NCBI GenBank assembly: GCA_902597335.1
Contig: CACJXK010000001.1
Span: forward strand, 291,071-355,070
Length of the DNA: 64,000 bases
DNA from: an uncultured Pelagibacteraceae bacterium
GTDB taxonomy: Bacteria; Pseudomonadota; Alphaproteobacteria; Pelagibacterales; Pelagibacteraceae
Reading direction: 5' to 3'
In this document: piece by piece, positions 16,158 to 24,219 of the stretch
Layout of the letters: every line of letters starts with the position of its first letter
How positions within the stretch are numbered: the first letter of the stretch is position 1
Notes under the pieces: generated by a model
Told to the model about the DNA's origin: nothing
Databases searched by the model: none
The model's input: the letters and a program-made list of their open reading frames with translations, nothing else
Made by a program: the position numbers and the translations under genes

Positions 16158-17261
16158 ATGGATGATGTAATTATAGTTGGTGGGGGCATTATTGGCACTG
16201 CAACGGCTTATTTCATGTCTTTGGATGGCAGAAAAGTCAAGGTAATTGAAAGAGATCCGACTTATAAGACTGCATCATTTCCACTATCACTAGGTGGGTT
16301 TAGGAGGCAATTTTATCAGAAAGAAAATATTCTATTAGGTAAATTTGCAAGAGAGTTTATTTTTAAAATTCCTGAACTTCTTAAAACAAAAAAAAATCCA
16401 AATCCAACAGCCAGCATGGTCCCTAATGGCTATCTATTGATGTTTGGACCAGAACACGCAGAAGAACAGTACAGAGCTTTAGAAAATCATAAAGAATGTG
16501 ATGCTGGTACAAAAAATATAAAGGGTTCAGAATTAAATAAAATTTTTCCTTATATTAATAATGAAGGGATAGAAACAGCTACTTATACTGATAACAAAAG
16601 TGAGGGATGGATAGATCCTTTTATGTTTCATAGTGCTTTAAAAAGTAAGGCTATAGAGCTTGGTGCTGAATTTATAAAAGGTGAAGTTAAAGATTTATCT
16701 GAGCTTAATGCAAAGACTATTATATCAGCAGCAGGTTGCTGGACAAAAGAACTTTTATCAGATATCCCAGTCGAACCACAAAAACATACAGTCTTTAGAG
16801 TCAAATGTCCTAAACATTTTCCCGATATGCCTTTGACAGGCGACTTAACCACAGGTGTTTATTGGAGACCAGAGGGGAAGGAATTTTTAGCTGGATCACC
16901 AATATCTGTATTTGATGCAAAGGATTTAGAGCCAGCATGGAATGATTTTGAGGAACTTGTTTGGCCTGCTCTTGCAAAAAGAATACCAGCTTTTGAGGAA
17001 CTTAAATTGACAGGGGGTTGGGCAGGATTTTATGATTGTAATAAGTTAGATAACAATGCAGTTGTTGGAAAACATCCAAAATATGAAAATGTTTATTTAG
17101 CTTCTGGATTTACTGGAAGAGGATTAATGCAAGCTCCAGGAATTGGTAGAGCACTTACTGAATTAATAAACACTGGCAGTTATCAATCAATAGATATAAG
17201 TGTTTTTGATGTTGAGAGAGTTTTAAAAAGTAACGCTAGACCTGAGCCTTACGTATTATAA
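16158..17261 (+). CDS. FAD-dependent oxidoreductase, DAO (glycine/D-amino-acid oxidase) family
   Basis: A 367-residue flavoprotein. It has VIIVGGGIIGTATAYFMS at residues 4-21 and the ribose-binding Glu at the end of strand two (VIERDP). SLGGFRRQFYQ follows, as in the FOXRED1/sarcosine-oxidase-like branch, and CNKLDNNAVVGKHP and ASGFTGRGLMQAPGIGRALTE form the C-terminal FAD contact. It would oxidise an N-methyl or D-amino acid, or act on dimethylglycine- or sarcosine-type substrates; the exact substrate is not readable. The gene starts 15 nt after the sugar dehydrogenase and converges on a short membrane ORF. Confidence 0.85.
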   Translation: MDDVIIVGGGIIGTATAYFMSLDGRKVKVIERDPTYKTASFPLSLGGFRRQFYQKENILLGKFAREFIFKIPELLKTKKNPNPTASMVPNGYLLMFGPEHAEEQYRALENHKECDAGTKNIKGSELNKIFPYINNEGIETATYTDNKSEGWIDPFMFHSALKSKAIELGAEFIKGEVKDLSELNAKTIISAAGCWTKELLSDIPVEPQKHTVFRVKCPKHFPDMPLTGDLTTGVYWRPEGKEFLAGSPISVFDAKDLEPAWNDFEELVWPALAKRIPAFEELKLTGGWAGFYDCNKLDNNAVVGKHPKYENVYLASGFTGRGLMQAPGIGRALTELINTGSYQSIDISVFDVERVLKSNARPEPYVL

Positions 17262-17435
17262 TTTTTTAATATAAAAACCTAAAAAACCATTAAAGGTAGA
17301 TACGGCTAAAATTAATAATTGTCCCTTAAATGAATAAAATTCAAAAGATGGGTAGAAACTTATCCCAATAGAAAAAAAAAGATAAGTTAAAATGAATGGT
17401 CGGTAGAACTTTTTTAAAAAAAAAATAATTTTCAT
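17256..17435 (-). CDS. small membrane protein (59 aa), unknown
   Basis: An ORF on the minus strand starting with ATG immediately after the stop codon of the EamA gene (TAA then ATG, no spacer) and overlapping the convergent FAD-gene stop by 6 nt. It encodes two hydrophobic segments (about residues 13-27 and 38-56) separated by a short polar, aromatic loop (SFYPSFEFYSF), with basic ends. It is a plausible real gene translationally coupled to the transporter; no family is recognised. The alternative is an untranslated 3' tail. Confidence 0.55.
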   Translation of the reverse strand: MKIIFFLKKFYRPFILTYLFFSIGISFYPSFEFYSFKGQLLILAVSTFNGFLGFYIKKL

Positions 17436-18284
17436 TTACTTTCTTGTTGCAATATAAACTCCTATAGTTGCCATTATAAAACCTACCACATCAATATTTG
17501 ATAGTTTCTCTCCTAAAAATAAATATGCCATAACAGCTGTTGTAGGTGGAACAAGAAAAAATAATGTTGAGGTCTTACTTACAGAACCTGCTTTGATTAA
17601 AAACATTAAAATTGTAAAAGCTCCGAAAGATACCAGTATGATTTGATGTGTCATTCCTAGTATAAACCCTGTTGTGAAATTAATATAAGGAGTTTCTAAA
17701 ATTAGTATTAAAATTAGATTAAAAAAACAGCCTCCAAACGCTTGAAAGCCATTATTTACTGACAAAGGAACATTTCCGCTTAATTTTTTTTGCCAAAGGG
17801 TTCCTGCAGTGATTGCGGTAAGAGCAATAAAACAAGTAATAATCCCATCTTTAGGAAATTCATTTCCAAAATCAATTCCAAGAACCATTAGAGAACCAAC
17901 AAATCCAAAAACTATACCAACCCACTGTCTCCATCCTATAACCTCTTTATAGATTGGTCCTGATAACAAGTTAGTTAAAATTGGCTGAAGAGTAACAATT
18001 AATGCAACTACACTTGCAGGAACTCCTACATGAAAAGCATACCAACAACCACCAAGATATAATCCATGGAATAACACACCAGTAGTTATGCTTTCTAGGA
18101 TAAATCTTATCTTTGTAAAAATTATTTCTTTTTTAAGTAATGCAAATAAAAAAAAACCGATAGTTACAATTCCAAATCTAAAGGCAAGTGCTGCAAAAGG
18201 TGAGGCATTTTGAACTATAATATCACCAGATATGAAAGCCGAAGACCATAATAATATAAATAGCAATGGAAAAGTTTTTATCAT
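17436..18284 (-). CDS. EamA-family (DMT superfamily) transporter
   Basis: A 282-residue inner-membrane protein with ten predicted helices in two EamA repeats. Landmarks are ILLWSSAFISGDIIVQNASP near the start, VALIVTLQPILTNLLSG and EVIGWRQWVGIVFGFVGSLMV in repeat one, and LFFLVPPTTAVMAYLFLGEKLS in repeat two. The second of four EamA genes in the window, clearly diverged from the others. It is followed without spacing by a 59-residue membrane ORF. It lies 33 nt downstream of the MDR reductase on the same strand. Substrate unknown. Confidence 0.86.
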   Translation of the reverse strand: MIKTFPLLFILLWSSAFISGDIIVQNASPFAALAFRFGIVTIGFFLFALLKKEIIFTKIRFILESITTGVLFHGLYLGGCWYAFHVGVPASVVALIVTLQPILTNLLSGPIYKEVIGWRQWVGIVFGFVGSLMVLGIDFGNEFPKDGIITCFIALTAITAGTLWQKKLSGNVPLSVNNGFQAFGGCFFNLILILILETPYINFTTGFILGMTHQIILVSFGAFTILMFLIKAGSVSKTSTLFFLVPPTTAVMAYLFLGEKLSNIDVVGFIMATIGVYIATRK

Positions 18285-18317
18285 TATGAAGGATTTATAT
18301 TGCCATAAATTTTTAAA

Positions 18318-19325
18318 CTAAATTTTGACAAGCATTTTACCAATATTTTTTCCCTCTAATAAATCGATAAATGATTTCGGAGCACTTTCTAATCCCTGAT
18401 AAATAGTTTCTTTAAATTTTACTTTGCCTTCAGATAACCATTTTAACATATCAGTTTCAAATGGCTCTCTTTCATTTTCATGATCAAATATTAAAAATCC
18501 TTTAATTGTAAGTCTTTTGACAAGTACGTATGCCATATTTTTGATTCCAGATCCTGGTGTAGTCACATTCATTTGAGAAATTCTCCCACAAATAACTATA
18601 CGACCATAATTTTTCATTTGAAAAATTGCAGACTCTAAAAAATCGCCACCAACATTATCAAAGTATATATCAAACCCATCAGGACAAATTTCTTTGAAAT
18701 GTACAACAAGGTTTTCCACCTTTTTATAATTAAATGCATAATCAACTTTTAATTCATCTTTTAACCATTTAACTTTTTCATCTGAACCAGTGCTAGCAAC
18801 AACTTTACAACCAAAATTTTTTGCAATTTGACAAACTGTTGAGCCAACACTCCCTCCAGCTGAAGAAACTAAAACTGTCTGTCCAGCTTTTAATTCTCCA
18901 TGTTTTAATAATCCGATATATGCAGTATGTCCTGTCATACCAAGAGGACCCAAATAAGACTGTATGGGCATGTTAATGGGCTTAAGCTTTTTAAGTTGAT
19001 TAGCATTACAAACAAAATTATCTCTCATACCATGGTTACTAAATACTAAATCTCCAACATTTAAACTGTTATCATTTGAAACCTCTACTTTTCCAATTGC
19101 ATATCCTTCCATTTCCTCACCAATCTTAAAAGGTGGTTTATAATTTTTTCTTTCAGTCATTCTTGCCCGCATGTAGGGGTCAACTGATATCCATGAATTT
19201 GATACCAAAATATTATTTTTTTCATTAATTGAGATTTCTTTTGATTTTATTTCAAAATCTGTTTCTTTTGGTAAGCCAGTTGGAATATAATTTTTTAAAG
19301 CTACAAATTTGCTGATTATAGCCAC
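18318..19325 (-). CDS. NADP-dependent oxidoreductase, zinc-independent MDR family (CurA/YncB-like)
   Basis: A 335-residue medium-chain reductase of the leukotriene-B4-dehydrogenase/CurA branch. Signatures are SVDPYMRARMTERKNYKPPF near 46-66, the GPLGMTGHTAYIGL segment, the cofactor loop VLVSSAGGSVGSTVCQIAK, FDIYFDNVGGDFLE and CGRISQMN. The zinc-binding Cys and His of alcohol dehydrogenases are absent, as expected for enoyl/alkenal-reducing members. It probably reduces the double bond of alpha,beta-unsaturated carbonyls, a detoxification role fitting the neighbouring methionine sulfoxide reductase (1-nt gap). Confidence 0.88.
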   Translation of the reverse strand: MAIISKFVALKNYIPTGLPKETDFEIKSKEISINEKNNILVSNSWISVDPYMRARMTERKNYKPPFKIGEEMEGYAIGKVEVSNDNSLNVGDLVFSNHGMRDNFVCNANQLKKLKPINMPIQSYLGPLGMTGHTAYIGLLKHGELKAGQTVLVSSAGGSVGSTVCQIAKNFGCKVVASTGSDEKVKWLKDELKVDYAFNYKKVENLVVHFKEICPDGFDIYFDNVGGDFLESAIFQMKNYGRIVICGRISQMNVTTPGSGIKNMAYVLVKRLTIKGFLIFDHENEREPFETDMLKWLSEGKVKFKETIYQGLESAPKSFIDLLEGKNIGKMLVKI

Positions 19326-19326
19326 T

Positions 19327-19905
19327 TTAAGACCCCCAAATATTATTTAATGTTGCCTCACGCCTACATGCTTTTTTATATCTTAAATAATTAACAAAAT
19401 TTATTTGGTAATAATCTTGATGGAAAGCTTCTGCTTTGTAAAATTTTTCAAACTTTCTAACGTAAGTTACCACTTTTTTTTTAAATTTTTTTTCTATTTC
19501 TTTAATACTATTTTCTATTAAATCTTTTTGGTTTTCATTTTGATAAAATGCAACTGATCTGTAACTATATCCTTTGTCACAAAACTGTCCTGCAGCATCA
19601 AAGGGATCGATGTTTACCCAGAATTCTTCTAAAAGTTTTTCATAGCTGACAACTTCTGGAACATATATAACTTCAATAACTTCAAAATGGCCTGTATTTC
19701 CATACGTTACTTCCTTATATGTTGGGTTTTCTGTAGTGCCACCAGAGTATCCTGAAATAACTTTTGAAACTCCAAGAATGTTTTCAAAAGATTCTTCCAT
19801 GCACCAAAAGCATCCTCCTGCAAAATAAGCTTTCTCAAAACTTGGTGAGTTTGCAAAGCTTGTTGAAGACAGAAATAAGAATATTATTGATAAAAATTTT
19901 TTCAT
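19327..19905 (-). CDS. msrA: peptide-methionine (S)-S-oxide reductase with signal peptide
   Basis: A 192-residue MsrA. A signal peptide of about 18 residues (KKFLSIIFLFLSSTSFA) precedes the catalytic GGCFWCMEESFE, where Cys32 is the nucleophile. Further marks are GYSGGTTENPTYKEVTYGNTGH, DPFDAAGQFCDKGYSYRS and the late FYKAEAFHQDYY. Secretion places repair of oxidised methionine in the periplasm. The start codon lies inside a 42-nt inverted repeat (19904-19945), which may limit translation. It follows formate dehydrogenase on the same strand and precedes the MDR reductase. Confidence 0.93.
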   Translation of the reverse strand: MKKFLSIIFLFLSSTSFANSPSFEKAYFAGGCFWCMEESFENILGVSKVISGYSGGTTENPTYKEVTYGNTGHFEVIEVIYVPEVVSYEKLLEEFWVNIDPFDAAGQFCDKGYSYRSVAFYQNENQKDLIENSIKEIEKKFKKKVVTYVRKFEKFYKAEAFHQDYYQINFVNYLRYKKACRREATLNNIWGS

Positions 19906-19945
19906 TAAAGGTAGCTATCTAACTTAATTATAGCTTACCTTTAAT
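19904..19945. repeat. inverted repeat covering the msrA start codon
   Basis: Arms of 15-16 nt at 19904-19918 (ATTAAAGGTAGCTAT) and 19930-19945 (ATAGCTTACCTTTAAT) are complementary except for one extra base, with an 11-nt loop. On the minus strand the repeat sits between the fdh stop and msrA, and its 3' arm reaches into the msrA ATG. After it come six A residues, not a T-tract, so it is a poor intrinsic terminator. It could hide the msrA initiation region or stabilise the fdh 3' end. Confidence 0.65.
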
Positions 19946-19962
19946 GATTTGTATTTAAAACT

Positions 19963-21162
19963 TTATTTTTTTTGGTATTTTGCCGCTTCTTCAGAACCGC
20001 CAGTAGCACTTCCTTTACTATAAGAATGTGCACCCATACCTGCTAATTGTCCATCTTTAACAATTAAGTATTGGTTACGTATTTCACGACCCTCAAAGAA
20101 ACATTCCAAAATCTCTCTAACACCATCAGCATATCTAGCTTGTGCAGAAAGTGAAGTTCCAGAAGTATGTGGCGTCATTCCATGATTTGGCATCGTTCTC
20201 CAAACGTGATCATTTGGTGCTGGTTGTGGAAACCATACGTCTCCAGCGTATCCACTTAATTGGCCACTTTTTAATGCTTTAGCAATGGCGTCTCTGTTAC
20301 AAATTTTACCACGAGCAGTATTTACGATGTATGCACCTTTTTTCATCTTACTAATCATTGCATCATCAAATAAATTCTCTGTTTCAGGGTGTAGTGGACA
20401 GTTTATAGTTACCACATCACAAACCTTAACCATTGACTCAACTGTTTCATGAAAAGTTAAATTTAATTCTTTTTCAACTGACTCAGGTAATCTATGTCTA
20501 TCAAAGTAATGAAGATGGACATCGAAAGGTTTCATTTTTCTCAAAGCATCTAGTCCAATTCTTCCAGCTGCAACTGTTCCAATATGCATTCCTTCAACGT
20601 CATATGATCTTTGAACAGCATCTGCAATGTTCCAACCACCCTCATTAACTATTCTGTGTTGATTATGGTAATCTCTTACCAAAGATACAATCATCATTAC
20701 AATATGTTCGGCAACTGATCTTGAGTTACAGAATGTGACCTCTACAACATCGATTTTATTATCCATTGCTGCTTGAAGATCTACGTGGTCAGATCCAATT
20801 CCTGCAGTGACTGCCATTTTTAAATTTTTTGCTTTTGCAATTCTTTCTTTGGTCAAATAATAAGGGAAGAAAGGTTGAGAAATCACTATATCTGCATCTA
20901 CGATGTGTTTATCAGCCTCACATCCTTCACCATCTTTACTATTTGTTACAATTAGCTCATGACCATTGCTCTCTAAAAATTTTCTTAATCCCAACTCTCC
21001 AGACACACAACCTAATAATTCTCCTGGTGTAAAATCTCTACCTTTTGGACTTGGTAAAGTCATTCCGTCAGGATATTTTTCTAATTTTGGAAGATCTGAT
21101 AGGGCATAAGACTTAGGCATACCACCTTTTGGATCATCATATAACACGCAAAGTACTTTCAT
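19963..21162 (-). CDS. fdh: NAD-dependent formate dehydrogenase
   Basis: A 399-residue cytoplasmic enzyme oxidising formate to CO2 with NAD+. The residue numbering matches the well-studied Pseudomonas enzyme. Asn146 lies in CNSRSVAEH, the cofactor loop is GTVAAGRIG (195-203), and Asp221 selects NAD over NADP. Catalytic Arg284 is in TARGK, Gln313 in QPAPND and His332 in PHTSGT. The N-terminal extension and C-terminal lid of bacterial FDH are present. In a SAR11-type cell it would draw energy from C1 units. An AGGAG Shine-Dalgarno sits five bases upstream of the ATG. Confidence 0.95.
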   Translation of the reverse strand: MKVLCVLYDDPKGGMPKSYALSDLPKLEKYPDGMTLPSPKGRDFTPGELLGCVSGELGLRKFLESNGHELIVTNSKDGEGCEADKHIVDADIVISQPFFPYYLTKERIAKAKNLKMAVTAGIGSDHVDLQAAMDNKIDVVEVTFCNSRSVAEHIVMMIVSLVRDYHNQHRIVNEGGWNIADAVQRSYDVEGMHIGTVAAGRIGLDALRKMKPFDVHLHYFDRHRLPESVEKELNLTFHETVESMVKVCDVVTINCPLHPETENLFDDAMISKMKKGAYIVNTARGKICNRDAIAKALKSGQLSGYAGDVWFPQPAPNDHVWRTMPNHGMTPHTSGTSLSAQARYADGVREILECFFEGREIRNQYLIVKDGQLAGMGAHSYSKGSATGGSEEAAKYQKK

Positions 21163-21167
21163 TTTAT

Positions 21168-21172
21168 CTCCT
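21168..21172 (-). promoter_or_regulatory. Shine-Dalgarno of formate dehydrogenase
   Basis: AGGAG on the minus strand, five bases before the ATG ending at 21162. It fixes the fdh start and suggests strong translation compared with the weak sites of neighbours. Confidence 0.7.
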
Positions 21173-21258
21173 AATATTTAAGTTTAAAATCTCTCTATAG
21201 ATATTTTGTAAATAAAGTTTAGCATAATTGTAACATCAATCAAATGAATAGTAAGAGG

Positions 21259-21720
21259 CTAAGGATATTTCTTTTGAGCAACAAATTTATTTAGAAGAAT
21301 TCCAAAAACTATTATAATCAAACATCCAGTTAGTATTGGAGAGAATAGATATTCAAAAGATACTGATCCTAAAATGACTATAATGGGGTTTCCTCCTGCT
21401 GGGGGATGAGTTACATCTAACAAAATCATTAATCCAACACCTATACCTACTGCAAGAGGAATTAAAATATATATTGGTAATGGGACGTAGTTATAAAATA
21501 TAATTCCAATAGCTGATGTTACTAAGTGACCAAATAATATATTTTTAGGCTTCGCAAAAGGACTGTCGGGATAACCATAAAGCAGAACCATTGAAGATCC
21601 AAATGAGGCTACTAAAAAAAGGCCAAAGTTAGTTTTATAGGTCAACAATGTTAGAACTCCAATTGTTATTGTGGAAAAAATCAAAGCTAAAAGTGATTGA
21701 TAGATTTTATCTTTTTTCAT
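21259..21720 (-). CDS. HPP-family membrane protein
   Basis: A 153-residue protein with about four or five membrane segments and the defining motif DVTHPPAGGNPIIVILGS (about residues 101-118). Upstream lie LVASFGSSMVLLYGYPDSPFAKPKNILFGH and VGIGVGLMILL. HPP proteins are membrane proteins; some plastid and cyanobacterial members carry nitrite, but this cannot be assumed here. The start codon directly follows the stop of the NifU-like gene (no spacer), so the two are co-expressed. Confidence 0.85.
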   Translation of the reverse strand: MKKDKIYQSLLALIFSTITIGVLTLLTYKTNFGLFLVASFGSSMVLLYGYPDSPFAKPKNILFGHLVTSAIGIIFYNYVPLPIYILIPLAVGIGVGLMILLDVTHPPAGGNPIIVILGSVSFEYLFSPILTGCLIIIVFGILLNKFVAQKKYP

Positions 21721-22116
21721 TTACTGAATAATTTTTTTTAAAGCTTTAATTGGTAGTGTTATACATTCTTTTCTCATAAAATTTTTTGTATTAAAAATTT
21801 TTTTAAAATCTTTCCATTCATTTGGAAACGAAATATTTCGTTTATCATTATATTGTTCGAGTAACTTAAAAAAATCCTTTATTTTGTCCTTACTTTTCAA
21901 CTTAAAATTTTTTGTGGCTAAATTCGCTGATGCATTGCAATATATGCAAGATTGTGATTGATATGAAAAATCTTTAATCATATTATTTTTAATAATTAAA
22001 AAAATTTCAATTTCATCTCCGCATATTGAACTTTTGAATTTAGTTGAGTGAGTACAGTTATTAATATGTTTATTATTTTTAGTATCTGAAGCTATTTTTA
22101 AAATATTAATGTCCAT
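21721..22116 (-). CDS. NifU/SufU-like iron-sulfur scaffold protein
   Basis: A 131-residue protein matching the IscU/SufU pattern. It has Cys-Gly-Asp near residue 32 (SSICGDEIEIFL), a second Cys in SQSCIYCNASANLA and a third in RKECITLPIKALKKI near the C-terminus. These correspond to the three cluster or zinc ligands plus Asp of SufU. An additional Cys and several Cys/His lie near the N-terminus. Its partner is an HPP membrane protein, not a suf operon, so it may be a specialised or regulatory homologue. Divergent from EamA by 78 nt. Confidence 0.7.
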   Translation of the reverse strand: MDINILKIASDTKNNKHINNCTHSTKFKSSICGDEIEIFLIIKNNMIKDFSYQSQSCIYCNASANLATKNFKLKSKDKIKDFFKLLEQYNDKRNISFPNEWKDFKKIFNTKNFMRKECITLPIKALKKIIQ

Positions 22117-22194
22117 TAATTCATGTATTTATTTGATTGTTATTATACAAATTTATATTTATATTTTCACACTTCTTAAATAAAAAAATTACAT

Positions 22195-23100
22195 ATGCCT
22201 GATTTAAAAAATCCAAAAGCAGCCATTCCAATTGTGCTCATAGCTGGGATTTTATGGTCGTTTGGCCCTTATGTTGTAAGGCATATTGATCAACCAGAGA
22301 CAGTTCCATGGCAATATTTATTCACTAGAGGTCTAGTAATTTTTATTTTGTTGAACATGTATTTATTTCTTGAAGAAGGAAAAGACTTTTACAAGAATTA
22401 TTTTAAGGTAGGTATATCTGGAATTATAGGAGGAATTGGCTTAGGCACGGCAATGATTACGTTTATATGGTCCATAACTAATACTACTGCAGCTATAACT
22501 TTGCTTTGTCTTGCTGCTATGCCATTTATAACTGCTTTACTTGGTTTTTTATTTTTAAAAGAAAAAATCTCTATAACAGTATGGATAGCTATAATAGTAG
22601 CAGCAGCTGGTATATGCATAATGGCATTTGATAATTCAGAACAAAATACTTTACCTGGACTTGTATTTGGACTTATTTCTGCAATAGGTTTCTCAATATT
22701 TTCAGTTTCACTTAGGTGGAGAAAAGAAACACCAAAATTTACAACAGTTGCATTAGCTGGATTATTTTGTTGTATGTTTTCTGCCATAATGCTTATGAGT
22801 ATTGGTGTTGACTTTTTATCTACTGGAAAAAATGAAGCTTTATTTGCAACCCATGGAACTTTAGTTTGTATGGGTTTGATTTTATATTCAATTGGCTCTA
22901 AAAATATACCTGCAGCAGATCTTACATTGCTTTCATTGACCGAAGTTATAGGTGGAATTTTTTGGGTATGGTTACCTTGGTTAGGAATTAATGAAGTACC
23001 ATCAACAAATACTATAACTGGTGGATTTTTTATCTTTATGTCAATTTTTTATTATAGTTTTATAATGCAATCCAATAGAAGATTTATAGGCTTAAATTAA
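22195..23100 (+). CDS. EamA-family (DMT superfamily) transporter
   Basis: A 301-residue membrane protein with ten predicted helices in two EamA repeats. Landmarks are GILWSFGPYVVRHI near the N-terminus, FLFLKEKISITVWIAIIVAAAG closing repeat one, and DLTLLSLTEVIGGIFWVWLPW in repeat two. It precedes the amidinotransferase by 1 nt and the threonine aldolase after that, forming a compact trio. This suggests it moves an amino acid or guanidino compound handled by those enzymes (inference). Confidence 0.86.
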   Translation: MPDLKNPKAAIPIVLIAGILWSFGPYVVRHIDQPETVPWQYLFTRGLVIFILLNMYLFLEEGKDFYKNYFKVGISGIIGGIGLGTAMITFIWSITNTTAAITLLCLAAMPFITALLGFLFLKEKISITVWIAIIVAAAGICIMAFDNSEQNTLPGLVFGLISAIGFSIFSVSLRWRKETPKFTTVALAGLFCCMFSAIMLMSIGVDFLSTGKNEALFATHGTLVCMGLILYSIGSKNIPAADLTLLSLTEVIGGIFWVWLPWLGINEVPSTNTITGGFFIFMSIFYYSFIMQSNRRFIGLN

Positions 23101-23101
23101 T

Positions 23102-24217
23102 ATGAGTGATGAAAAAATAATTGTTAATAGTTGGAATGAGTGGGATCCACTAAAACATGTGATAGTAGGTAAAGCAGATGGTACTTGTATTCCAGCTCCT
23201 GAACCAGCATTAGATGCAAAGGTTCCTGAAGATAGCGATATGAGAGGTAAATTTGGACCTCGTACTAAAGATACCGTTGATAAAGCTAACCAACTATTAG
23301 ATGATTTTTCAGATATACTAAGAAAAAGAGGAATTATAGTTGATAGACCAGATCCTATTGATTTCAATCAAAAAACATCTACACCAGACTGGGAAGCAGA
23401 AACAATGTTTGGATGTATGCCCCCAAGAGATGTTTTACTGACTGTTGGCAATGAAATTCTAGAGGCTACGATGAGTTACAGATGTAGATGGTTTGAATAT
23501 CTTTGCTACAGACCTTTGCTAAAGAAATATTATAATTCTGATCCCTATATGAGACACGAGTCTGCACCCAAACCAAGACTAACAGATGCTGACTATAGAA
23601 AAGATTATCTTTCAGATAAAATTGGCATTCAAAAAAGATTAGAGTGGACTGAAAAAAAATATTTTGTAACTACTGAAGAGGAGCCACTGTTTGATGCTGC
23701 TGATGTTTTAAGATTTGGAAAGGATTTAGTTGTACAGCATGGTTTTACAACAAATTTAAAAGGAATTGATTGGTTAAAAAGACATTATAAAGATCATAGA
23801 GTGCATGCTGTTAACTTTCCAGGTGATCCATATCCTATTCATATAGATGCAACTTTTACACCTATAAAAGAAGGTTTGATAATTAATAATCCTCAAAGAA
23901 GACTTCCTAAAGAACAAAGAAAATTATTTGAAAATAATGGCTGGGAAATAGTTGACAGTGCTCAACCAGCACACAATGAACCGCCACCTTTATGCTACTC
24001 ATCAACGTGGTTATCAATGAATGTATTAGTTTTAGACTCTAAAACAGTATGTGTTGAAAAAAGCGAAATATATCAAGCAGAACAGCTTGACAAATTGGGA
24101 ATGGAGGTTCTTCCAATTGAATTAAGAGATGCTTATGCATTCGGAGGTGGATTACATTGCTGTACAGCTGATGTATATCGAGAGGGTGAATTAAAAGATT
24201 ATTTTCCAAAGCAATAA
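23102..24217 (+). CDS. glycine amidinotransferase-like enzyme
   Basis: A 371-residue enzyme of the AGAT/StrB amidinotransferase family, which moves the amidino group of arginine to an acceptor amine (glycine gives guanidinoacetate). Features are WNEWDPLKHVIVGKADG at the N-terminus, MFGCMPPRDVLLTVGNEI and FDAADVLRFGKDLVVQ (catalytic-triad Asp region). HIDATFTPIKEG carries the catalytic His, and GGGLHCCTADV carries the nucleophilic Cys353. Length is close to the family norm. It follows an EamA transporter and precedes a threonine-aldolase-type enzyme that could supply glycine. Confidence 0.9.
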   Translation: MSDEKIIVNSWNEWDPLKHVIVGKADGTCIPAPEPALDAKVPEDSDMRGKFGPRTKDTVDKANQLLDDFSDILRKRGIIVDRPDPIDFNQKTSTPDWEAETMFGCMPPRDVLLTVGNEILEATMSYRCRWFEYLCYRPLLKKYYNSDPYMRHESAPKPRLTDADYRKDYLSDKIGIQKRLEWTEKKYFVTTEEEPLFDAADVLRFGKDLVVQHGFTTNLKGIDWLKRHYKDHRVHAVNFPGDPYPIHIDATFTPIKEGLIINNPQRRLPKEQRKLFENNGWEIVDSAQPAHNEPPPLCYSSTWLSMNVLVLDSKTVCVEKSEIYQAEQLDKLGMEVLPIELRDAYAFGGGLHCCTADVYREGELKDYFPKQ

Positions 24218-24219
24218 TT

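Noticed and set aside
20433..21032. plus-strand ORFs inside formate dehydrogenase
   Set aside because: The FDH catalytic residues align exactly on the minus strand, so these are shadows.
22398..22787. 129-codon minus-strand ORF inside an EamA gene
   Set aside because: The plus-strand protein has clear transporter features; the antisense frame is a by-product of hydrophobic codons.
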